A stretch of 11,708 nt of DNA from contig JALRFT010000149.1 in assembly GCA_023261915.1 (NCBI GenBank), positions 1 to 11,708 of the forward strand, written 5' to 3'. The DNA comes from Acidimicrobiales bacterium (lineage in GTDB: Bacteria; Actinomycetota; Acidimicrobiia; Acidimicrobiales; Acidimicrobilacustridaceae). Below, piece after piece: positions 6,699 through 11,708 of this stretch (its first letter is position 1; the number at the start of each line of letters is the position of its first letter). Position numbers and translations under genes: made by a program. The notes under the pieces are model-generated. The model did not search any database and was not told the DNA's origin. It saw only the letters and a list, made by a program, of their open reading frames with translations.

Positions 6699-7166
6699 AT
6701 GGCAACCAACCTTCTCGCCCCGGGGGACAAAGCCCCGGCCATCTCTCTTTTGGACCAGCACGGTGACAAGCGAACCCTCAAAGAGTTCGCCGGGCAGAAG
6801 ATCCTGGTGTTCTTCTATCCGAAGGCCGACACCCCCGGCTGCACCACCCAGGCCTGCGGCCTCCGGGACGTCGCCGGCGAGATCGGCGACACGCAGATCA
6901 TTGGCATCAGTCCCGATGCGCCAGACAAGCAGGCCAAGTTCGACGACAAGTTTGGATTCGGGTACCCACTTCTCGCCGACGTCGACCACAAGGTTGCCGA
7001 GAAGTGGGGAGTGTGGGGTGAAAAGAAGCTCTACGGCCGGGCCTACATGGGGATCATCCGATCGGCATTCTTGATCGGTCCGACGGGTCGGGTGGAACAG
7101 GCCTGGTACAAGATCAGCCCCAAGGACACCCCCACCAAACTGCTCAAGGCCCTCGCCGAGTCCTGA
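6699..7166 (+). CDS. bcp: Thioredoxin-dependent peroxiredoxin, BCP/PrxQ type
   Basis: Thiol peroxidase that reduces hydrogen and organic peroxides in the cytoplasm, recycled by thioredoxin. The 155-residue protein has the AhpC/TSA fold: GDKAPAISL at the N-terminus, then the active-site block FFYPKADTPGCTTQAC. The peroxidatic Cys is C48, supported by T45. C53, five residues on, is placed as the resolving Cys exactly as C45/C50 in E. coli BCP, so this looks like an atypical 2-Cys enzyme. The Arg in GIIRSAFLIGP is the conserved active-site Arg. The ATG is backed by the 6-nt spaced TAGCGT. The alkyltransferase gene follows after 11 bp in the same direction, so the two are probably co-transcribed as a small stress or repair unit. 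Confidence 0.96.
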   Translation: MATNLLAPGDKAPAISLLDQHGDKRTLKEFAGQKILVFFYPKADTPGCTTQACGLRDVAGEIGDTQIIGISPDAPDKQAKFDDKFGFGYPLLADVDHKVAEKWGVWGEKKLYGRAYMGIIRSAFLIGPTGRVEQAWYKISPKDTPTKLLKALAES

Positions 7167-7177
7167 GCGGTCGGCCC

Positions 7178-7714
7178 GTGCTGGCCCCCTTGCCGATGCT
7201 CCCCGGCGCGGCGGCGATTCCGGTGGCCGAGATTTTCGATGGCTCGCTCTGGTGCCTCCGGCTGAGGGGCAGTGGTCAGGTTCCCAGCATCGACCGGCCC
7301 TCGCCTGCTGATCTGGAGGTGGCCGCGAAACTCGTTGAAGGACTCGTCCAACTCGGCGCGGGGCAACGACCCGACCTCGGAGTTCCCCTGGCGTGGGATC
7401 GGGTAGACGGGTTTGCCCGGGACGTGCTCGTTGCGCTGCAAGGGGTGGGCTGGGGCGAGACCGTGACCTACGGCCAACTCGCCGCCCGAGTGGGCAGGCC
7501 AGCCGCGGCGCGTGCCGTTGGGGCTGTCATGGCAGCGAATCCATGGCCGCTGGTCGTGCCTTGCCATCGGGTTGTTCCCGCAGCGGGCGGCTACGGCGGC
7601 TACCAGGGTGGCGTGAAACTCAAGACGTGGCTGCTCGGCGTTGAGGGAGCAGACGTTCAGTTCGCGCCGAAACGTCGCTCGAACTCCTCCCGGGCTGCGT
7701 CGAGCCGACGCTGA
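7178..7714 (+). CDS. ogt: Methylated-DNA-[protein]-cysteine S-methyltransferase
   Basis: Suicide repair protein that moves alkyl groups from O6-alkylguanine in DNA onto its own cysteine. The C-terminal catalytic domain is clear: FARDVLVALQGVGWGETVTYGQLA, the DNA-binding helix with the Arg finger near ARAVGAVMAANP (111-122), and PCHRVV with acceptor C129. The N-terminal part is short and not readily recognised. The start is uncertain: GTG 7178 (178 residues) lies 11 bp after the peroxiredoxin stop, and ATG 7196 is an alternative; neither has a Shine-Dalgarno. The last 19 or so residues, Arg/Ser-rich, are simply antisense to the small membrane protein gene with which it overlaps by 58 bp, so the functional domain probably ends near residue 158. 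It could be called ogt or adaB; I cannot separate these. Confidence 0.92.
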   Translation: MLAPLPMLPGAAAIPVAEIFDGSLWCLRLRGSGQVPSIDRPSPADLEVAAKLVEGLVQLGAGQRPDLGVPLAWDRVDGFARDVLVALQGVGWGETVTYGQLAARVGRPAAARAVGAVMAANPWPLVVPCHRVVPAAGGYGGYQGGVKLKTWLLGVEGADVQFAPKRRSNSSRAASSRR

Positions 7715-7788
7715 CGGACGAGAGCGACGGCGCCAGCGGCGACGGCGACGAGCAAGAGACTGGCGATGCGGCGACGGGTCCTAGCCAT
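7657..7788 (-). CDS. Small single-pass membrane protein, 43 residues
   Basis: I do not recognise a family. The product starts with a basic segment (MARTRRR), then a hydrophobic stretch of about 17 residues, IASLLLVAVAAGAVALV (8-24), then a charged tail with RQRRLDAAREEFERRF. This predicts one membrane helix with a cytoplasmic basic N-terminus, or an uncleaved signal anchor. A strong AAGGAG lies 4 nt before the ATG, unusual in this window, and codon third positions are mostly G or C. The open frame extends upstream, but only through the tRNA gene, so the ATG at 7788 is the sensible start. It lies 45 nt after tRNA-Leu on the same strand and runs 58 bp into the end of the alkyltransferase gene. 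Size and membrane layout recall DLW-39-type actinobacterial small proteins, but the DLW motif is absent. Confidence 0.62.
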   Translation of the reverse strand: MARTRRRIASLLLVAVAAGAVALVRQRRLDAAREEFERRFGAN

Positions 7789-7792
7789 GGGA

Positions 7793-7798
7793 CTCCTT
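7793..7798 (-). promoter_or_regulatory. Ribosome binding site AAGGAG of small membrane protein gene
   Basis: A near-perfect anti-16S match 4 nt before the minus-strand ATG at 7788. It is the main evidence that the 43-residue frame is translated, and it implies a leadered mRNA, possibly the 3' part of the tRNA-Leu transcript. Confidence 0.7.
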
Positions 7799-7812
7799 GG
7801 TGGTTGGTTCGA

Positions 7813-7827
7813 GGCCGCAAATCGGCC
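7813..7827 (-). repeat. GGCCG hairpin between tRNA-Leu and small ORF
   Basis: A 5-bp GC stem (7813-7817 with 7823-7827) and a 5-nt AT-rich loop lie between the tRNA 3' end and the ribosome binding site. It has no T-tract; it could be a weak terminator or a processing signal for releasing the tRNA. Confidence 0.3.
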
Positions 7828-7833
7828 GGGTAG

Positions 7834-7917
7834 TGCGGCGGGTGGGATTCGAACCCACAAGCCCTTGCGGGCAGTCGGGTTTGAGCCGACCCTGTATGCC
7901 TGTTCCAGCACCGCCGC
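7834..7917 (-). tRNA. tRNA-Leu (anticodon CAA)
   Basis: The minus strand folds as a full class II tRNA of 84 nt. The 7-bp acceptor stem is GCGGCGG/CCGCCGC (7911-7917 with 7835-7841), followed by TG and a 3-bp D stem CTG/CAG. The anticodon stem GTCGG/CCGAC carries the loop CTCAAAC, giving CAA, which reads UUG. The variable arm GCCC-GCAA-GGGC is long, as required for leucine. The T arm is GTGGG-TTCGAAT-CCCAC. The discriminator base is A, the leucine identity base. CCA is not encoded (the genome has ACT) and must be added by the nucleotidyltransferase. Confidence 0.96.
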
Positions 7918-7927
7918 TGGTGGGGCC

Positions 7928-7933
7928 ACGCTA
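7928..7933 (-). promoter_or_regulatory. -10-like TAGCGT for tRNA-Leu
   Basis: On the minus strand TAGCGT ends 10 nt before the tRNA 5' end, a normal distance for a tRNA promoter with a short leader. It is the same hexamer as at trpF and bcp, which supports its use as a -10 element here. The -35 region is not convincing. Confidence 0.45.
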
Positions 7934-7994
7934 GCAACAGGTCCGCGGTCCGAATCCAATGGAGCCCGCCGGGTCAATGGTCCTGCCGTCCCCC

Positions 7995-8000
7995 TACACT
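7995..8000 (+). promoter_or_regulatory. -10-like TACACT for coiled-coil/PdtaR operon
   Basis: TACACT lies 6 nt before the GTG at 8007, with no Shine-Dalgarno, which sets that GTG as the likely start of a leaderless mRNA. No good -35 is seen. It is divergent from the tRNA-Leu promoter about 60 bp away. Confidence 0.5.
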
Positions 8001-8006
8001 TTCGGC

Positions 8007-8291
8007 GTGTCCCGATCCCTCCTCGAACGTCGTCTGAGCGAACTCGCCAGTCGTCTTACGGTGCTGCGTCAGGACCTCGCTGTCGCCGACGAACAACTCG
8101 CCGTCCTCGACGACATGGCCGATGATGCCCGACTTCGATCATTGGTGTCCGAAACGCCGTTGGCCGGCCAGGACCACCGGGAGACCCAGCGGCACGCCGA
8201 CGCCATGCGGCGTCACCGAGCGCAGCTCGTGGCCGAGATTGCCGAACTTGAAGGTGCCCAGGACGAGCTGCTCGACCGGATGTTCGGTTAA
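8007..8291 (+). CDS. Hypothetical helical/coiled-coil protein, 94 residues
   Basis: No family recognised. The protein is almost wholly charged and helix-forming: a first helix at about 3-47 with a Leu heptad-like pattern (LLERRLSELASRLTVL), a hinge with Pro and Gly at SETPLAGQ (48-55), and a second helix at about 56-92 ending LLDRMFG. There are no Cys residues, no signal peptide and no membrane segment, so it is probably a cytoplasmic hairpin of two helices. The frame is open 16 codons further upstream to ATG 7959, but the TACACT spacing favours GTG 8007. The response regulator gene begins 4 nt after its stop, so the two are almost certainly one transcript. A role as partner or regulator of that protein is inference from position only. 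Confidence 0.78.
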   Translation: MSRSLLERRLSELASRLTVLRQDLAVADEQLAVLDDMADDARLRSLVSETPLAGQDHRETQRHADAMRRHRAQLVAEIAELEGAQDELLDRMFG

Positions 8292-8295
8292 TACC

Positions 8296-8871
8296 GTGGC
8301 CGTGCGAGTGGTGATCGCTGAGGACGAGGCCATCATTCGCCTTGATCTCGCCGAGACGCTGGCCGAAGAGGGCTACGAGGTGGTCGGCCAGACTGGACGG
8401 GGTGACGAGGTGGCCGATCTCGTTCGCTCCACCCTGCCCGAGGTCGCCATCCTCGACGTGAAGATGCCCGGCCTCGACGGACTCTCCGCAGCGCAGTTGC
8501 TCGCCGCCGAACGACTCTGTGCGGTGGTGATCCTCACAGCATTCAGCCAACGTGAACTCGTCGAGCGTGCCCGGGACGCCGGTGTGCACGCCTACCTGCT
8601 CAAACCATTCCAACGCAACGAACTCGCGCCCGCCATCGAGATGGCACGGGCGCGCTTCGTCGAGATGCGGGAACTCGCTGAGCGTTCCGAATCCCTCGGC
8701 GAGCAACTCGCCGCCCGCAAGGTCGTCGACCGGGCGAAGGGGATATTGATGGACGCTCATGGTCTCACCGAGGCCGCTGCGTACGACTTTCTCCGCCGGA
8801 CGGCCATGGACGATCGGACGTCCATGGCGGCGGTGGCTGAGGCGGTCATCGACGGCTCGCGAGTGCCATGA
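8296..8871 (+). CDS. pdtaR: ANTAR-domain response regulator, PdtaR-like
   Basis: Cytoplasmic two-component response regulator that acts on RNA rather than DNA. The receiver domain (about 4-120) has the acidic pair E9/D10, phosphoacceptor D54 in ILDVKMPGLDG, T81 and K103 in LLKPF, so it should be phosphorylatable. The ANTAR domain (about 126-187) has the typical RKVVDRAKGILM, the LTEAAAYDFLRRTAM block and SMAAVAEAVI. In this family phosphorylation drives dimerisation and binding to paired hexaloop hairpins, usually giving antitermination. The closest known parallel is M. tuberculosis PdtaR (Rv1626), paired with the distant kinase PdtaS and also encoded just before polA. No kinase is in this window. 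The start could be GTG 8296 (191 residues) or GTG 8302; TAATAC (8289-8294) lies 7 nt before the latter. It follows the coiled-coil gene by 4 nt. Confidence 0.93.
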   Translation: MAVRVVIAEDEAIIRLDLAETLAEEGYEVVGQTGRGDEVADLVRSTLPEVAILDVKMPGLDGLSAAQLLAAERLCAVVILTAFSQRELVERARDAGVHAYLLKPFQRNELAPAIEMARARFVEMRELAERSESLGEQLAARKVVDRAKGILMDAHGLTEAAAYDFLRRTAMDDRTSMAAVAEAVIDGSRVP

Positions 8872-8912
8872 CAGACGTGGCTCAGGCCGCCACCGGCTCG
8901 CCGTTGAACCCC

Positions 8913-8918
8913 TAGGCT
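8913..8918 (+). promoter_or_regulatory. -10-like TAGGCT for polA
   Basis: TAGGCT lies 7 nt before the polA GTG, in the 54-bp gap after the response regulator gene. No Shine-Dalgarno is present, so polA probably has its own leaderless transcript besides any read-through. Confidence 0.45.
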
Positions 8919-8925
8919 GGCCAGC

Positions 8926-11622
8926 GTGACGACTTGGCTGCTGGTGGACGGCAACTCGCTGACCTACCGGGCGTTCTTCGCCCTCCCCACCGACATCGCC
9001 ACGGCCTCGGGCCAGGTCACCAATGCCGTGTACGGGTTTGCGTCCATGCTGGTCAATCTGGTGCGGGATCACCGTCCGGATCGTGTGGTGGTGGCCTTTG
9101 ACCTGCCCGAACCGACGTTTCGGCATGAGAAGGTTGAGACCTACAAGGCGCAGCGGGACGAGACGCCCGACATCCTCGCCCAGCAGATGGGCATTGTGCG
9201 CGAGCTGGTTGAGGCCTTCGGTGCTGGTCTCGTCGAGGTGCCGGGGTTCGAGGGTGACGACATTCTCGCCACTCTGGCCACCCAGGCCCGTGAGCGAGGG
9301 GACGAGGTCTGGATCGTCACAGGCGACCGCGACGCCTATCAACTCGTCGAGGATCCTCTCATTCGTGTCCTCTACACCCAGTCACGTGGTGTTTCCGAGA
9401 TGAAGACCTACGACGAGGCGGCCGTGCTGGAGCGGACCGGTGTCCATCCTCGTCAGTACGTCACCTACGCCGCCCTGCGCGGTGACCCGTCGGACAACCT
9501 GCCCGGGGTGCCAGGAGTCGGAGAGAAAAAGGCTGCCAAGCTCGTCAACGATTACGGCGATCTCGACGGCATTTTCAACCATGCTGCCGAGCAGACCCCG
9601 AAACTGGCGGAGAGTCTCGTTGACTACGAGGAGCAGGTTCGTTCGAACGCGGAGATGATGGCGTTGGTTCGGGATGTTCCCGGCGTGTCGCTTGACGCCT
9701 TCGGCCCGCCGGCAGTCGATTCAGACGCACTGGCGCAACTCTTCACCTTCCTCGAGTTTCGCTCCGCCTCACTCCGCCAGCGCCTCGATGAGGCCGTGGA
9801 GATCCTCGGTGCCGAGCCGCTTCCGGCGGCGCCATCGGCAGCAGTTGAGATCACGGTCGCACCGGTGGCTCGACCCCCGAGCGCGGCCGCCGCCGCGGCG
9901 TCACTCGGAGTCCTTGGCTCGGGTTCCGGCCCGATTGGTTTCACGGCCACCTGGAGTGGCGACCCAGGACGCTCGGCTCTCGAAGGAGTGGCTTTTGCCC
10001 AGGAGGGTGCCGAGACCATCTGGATTGACGGGGGCACCATGAGTGAGGCGGCCGTGCTTGCCGTCGTTGACGGACTCGTTGCTGCCGGCGGGGTGCCGCT
10101 CGTTGCCCATGACGCCAAGCCATGGCTGCGTTGGCTTGCTGAGCGTGGTGTCGATGTGCGATCGCTGGCCCACGACACAGCGGTGGCGGCCTACCTGCTC
10201 GATCCGGCCGACGGTTCTTACGACCTGGCCTCCCTTCTCGTTCGCCACGCCGGCGTGGAACTGCCCGAGACGGTGGGTGTGCCGGCTGGCCAACTCGACC
10301 TCGGTGGCGAAAGTGCCGGTGATGCGGAGGGGGCAGCGGCACAGGCTGCCGGGGTGCTGCACCTGTGGCAGCCATTAGCGGCGGTGCTTGACGCCCGTGG
10401 TCTGCGGCGCCTCTACGACGAGGTCGAGATGCCACTGGTGCGGGTGCTGGCCAACATGGAGGCGGTGGGCGTCGGCGTGGATGTCGCCGTGTTGCGTCAA
10501 CTCAATGATGATCTTGTGGCGAGAGTCGACGCACTGACTCGTCAGATCCACGAGGACGCCGGCGAAGAGTTCAACGTCAACTCGACGCCACAGTTGCGGA
10601 CCATCCTGTTTGAACGACTCGGGTTGACGCCGCAGCGAAAGACCAAGACGGGCTACTCCACCGATGCGGCGACGCTCGAGCGGATGCGCGATGAACATCC
10701 GATCGTCGAGCATCTTCTTGAATACCGCGAGGTGGAGAAACTGCGCTCCACCTACGGCGAGGGACTGTTGGCATCGGTGTCCGCCGACGGCCGGATCCAT
10801 GCCACCTTCACCCAGACGGTGACGAGGACCGGTCGGCTGTCGTCGGAGCATCCGAACCTGCACAACATCCCGGTCCGCAGCGACCTCGGTCGCGAGTTCC
10901 GCCGGGCGTTCATTGCCGGTGAGGGGTGCGAACTTCTTGTGGCTGACTACAACCAGATTGAACTGCGGGTCATCGCCCACCTCGCTGAGGACCCCGGGCT
11001 GATCGCCGCCTTCGAAGCAGGTGCCGATATTCACACGTCGACGGCGGCGAAGGTGTTCGGAGTGGAGGACGCATCGGTGACCCCCGCCCAGCGCGCTCAG
11101 GCCAAAATGGTGTCCTACGGTCTGGCCTATGGCATGGAGGCCTACGGTCTCGCCCAGCGGCTCGGTATCGAAACGGGTGAAGCGCAGATCATTCTCGATG
11201 CCTACTTCGAAGCTTTCCCTGCTGTTCGTGACTACATGGATCGCACCGTGGCCGAGGCACGCGAGCGCGGCTACACCGAAACGTTGTTTGGCCGGCGTCG
11301 CCAGATCCCTGAACTGTCAAACCCCAACTTCAGGATCCGTCAGGCGGGGGAGCGTCAGGCCATGAACGCCGGTATCCAGGGCTTGGCCGCTGACATCTTC
11401 AAGGTCGCCCTCGTTCGCATCGACGCGGCGTTGACCGCTCAGCAACTGACCAGCCGTCTCATCCTCCAGGTCCATGATGAGGTACTTGTCGAGGTCCCTT
11501 CCGGTGAGCATGACGAGGCCGTTGACCTCGTGACCGACGCCATGACCAATGCCTTCGACATGCGGGTCCCCCTCGAGGTCAATCTCGCGACGGGACGCTC
11601 GTGGGCCGACGCCAAGGCGTGA
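8926..11622 (+). CDS. polA: DNA polymerase I
   Basis: Repair and Okazaki-fragment polymerase, 898 residues, complete. The 5' nuclease domain (1 to about 290) has D8, D59, D111/D112, D134/D136 and D187/D190, plus the helix-hairpin-helix GVPGVGEKKAAKLV. An Ala/Pro-rich linker (about 295-325) leads to the 3'-5' exonuclease-like domain (about 330-510), in which the first metal-binding DxE motif is replaced by TATWSGDP, so proofreading should be absent, as in other actinobacterial Pol I. The polymerase domain has motif A with D674 in VADYNQIELR, motif B AKMVSYGLAYG with K727 and Y731, and motif C VHDE with D851 and E852. Y731 occupies the position of E. coli F762, as in T7 and mycobacterial polymerases, which affects discrimination against dideoxynucleotides. 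The start opens TTWLLVDGNSL, as expected. Confidence 0.98.
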   Translation: MTTWLLVDGNSLTYRAFFALPTDIATASGQVTNAVYGFASMLVNLVRDHRPDRVVVAFDLPEPTFRHEKVETYKAQRDETPDILAQQMGIVRELVEAFGAGLVEVPGFEGDDILATLATQARERGDEVWIVTGDRDAYQLVEDPLIRVLYTQSRGVSEMKTYDEAAVLERTGVHPRQYVTYAALRGDPSDNLPGVPGVGEKKAAKLVNDYGDLDGIFNHAAEQTPKLAESLVDYEEQVRSNAEMMALVRDVPGVSLDAFGPPAVDSDALAQLFTFLEFRSASLRQRLDEAVEILGAEPLPAAPSAAVEITVAPVARPPSAAAAAASLGVLGSGSGPIGFTATWSGDPGRSALEGVAFAQEGAETIWIDGGTMSEAAVLAVVDGLVAAGGVPLVAHDAKPWLRWLAERGVDVRSLAHDTAVAAYLLDPADGSYDLASLLVRHAGVELPETVGVPAGQLDLGGESAGDAEGAAAQAAGVLHLWQPLAAVLDARGLRRLYDEVEMPLVRVLANMEAVGVGVDVAVLRQLNDDLVARVDALTRQIHEDAGEEFNVNSTPQLRTILFERLGLTPQRKTKTGYSTDAATLERMRDEHPIVEHLLEYREVEKLRSTYGEGLLASVSADGRIHATFTQTVTRTGRLSSEHPNLHNIPVRSDLGREFRRAFIAGEGCELLVADYNQIELRVIAHLAEDPGLIAAFEAGADIHTSTAAKVFGVEDASVTPAQRAQAKMVSYGLAYGMEAYGLAQRLGIETGEAQIILDAYFEAFPAVRDYMDRTVAEARERGYTETLFGRRRQIPELSNPNFRIRQAGERQAMNAGIQGLAADIFKVALVRIDAALTAQQLTSRLILQVHDEVLVEVPSGEHDEAVDLVTDAMTNAFDMRVPLEVNLATGRSWADAKA

Positions 11623-11708
11623 CCGCGCCACCCGGGCCGGCCGGGTCGTCGTCATCCACGACCCCTTCGCCCTCCTCGTCGTCCGACTCCACTTCCCCGT
11701 CCACCCAC
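11619..11708 (+). CDS. Start of Ser/Thr/Pro-rich protein, 3' partial
   Basis: A GTG at 11619 overlaps the polA stop through GTGA, exactly like trpB/trpA. It opens a frame that stays open to the window edge (30 codons) with high G/C at third positions. The visible residues, MTAPPGPAGSSSSTTPSPSS and onward, are almost all Ser, Thr, Pro, Gly and Ala: a disordered N-terminus rather than a signal peptide. The product cannot be named from this. In mycobacteria rpsA follows polA, but nothing here shows an S1 domain. The opposite strand is also open across this stretch and would encode an acidic peptide, so the strand is not certain. Confidence 0.42.
   Translation, partial: MTAPPGPAGSSSSTTPSPSSSSDSTSPSTH
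11630..11646 (+). repeat. ACCCGG/CCGGGT hairpin after polA
   Basis: A 6-bp GC stem with a 5-nt loop starts 8 nt after the polA stop. It has no T-tract, and it lies inside the possible overlapping downstream gene, so it may be chance or a weak terminator. Confidence 0.25.

Noticed and set aside
6027..6989. Minus-strand open frame of 320 codons across HU and bcp
   Set aside because: It is a shadow of two well-supported plus-strand genes with no recognisable domain.
7789..7977. Upstream extension of the 43-residue protein to 106 residues
   Set aside because: The extension would be translated through the tRNA-Leu gene; the AAGGAG places the start at 7788.
8056..9342. Long minus-strand open frame of 428 codons
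   Set aside because: It lies antisense to the coiled-coil gene, pdtaR and polA, all clearly coding; long antisense frames are expected in GC-rich DNA.

Overview
The window is GC-rich, uses GTG starts in many genes, and mostly lacks Shine-Dalgarno sequences. Instead, many genes have a TAnnnT hexamer 6-7 nt before the start codon, the pattern of leaderless transcripts. Together with a PdtaR-type ANTAR regulator next to polA, a GlbO-type truncated haemoglobin, and a DNA polymerase I with a dead proofreading domain and a Tyr in motif B, this points to an actinobacterial chromosome. Acidimicrobiia or a relative is my guess, and it is inference. I see no insertion sequence, phage, CRISPR array or defence locus. 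This is core chromosome and most of it is ordinary.

Layout: (1) 1-809, 3' part of a Kv-beta-like aldo/keto reductase, cut by the window edge. (2) 886-3756, trpF, then trpB-trpA joined by a GTGA overlap: the last steps of tryptophan synthesis, without trpC, trpD or trpE here. (3) 3750-5579, minus strand, an AtuA/DUF1446 family protein whose stop overlaps that of trpA and whose start faces a group II truncated haemoglobin (5623-6048) across 43 bp. (4) 6288-7714, HU-family nucleoid protein, a strong hairpin, a BCP-type peroxiredoxin and an O6-alkylguanine-DNA alkyltransferase-like protein. (5) 7657-7917, minus strand, tRNA-Leu(CAA) followed by a 43-residue single-pass membrane protein gene with a strong ribosome binding site, whose end overlaps the alkyltransferase gene. 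(6) 8007-8871, a 94-residue helical/coiled-coil protein and, 4 nt later, a PdtaR-like response regulator with an RNA-binding ANTAR domain. (7) 8926-11622, polA, followed by the start of a Ser/Thr/Pro-rich gene that overlaps the polA stop through GTGA.

How the genes relate: trpF, trpB and trpA act in one pathway. The peroxiredoxin, the alkyltransferase and perhaps the haemoglobin share a theme of peroxide, nitrosative and alkylation stress. PdtaR next to polA resembles the arrangement in mycobacteria. The items most worth a second look are the coiled-coil/PdtaR pair, the tRNA-linked small membrane protein, the orphan AtuA-like gene divergent from the haemoglobin, the C-terminal extension of TrpF, and the repeated leaderless-promoter signature.
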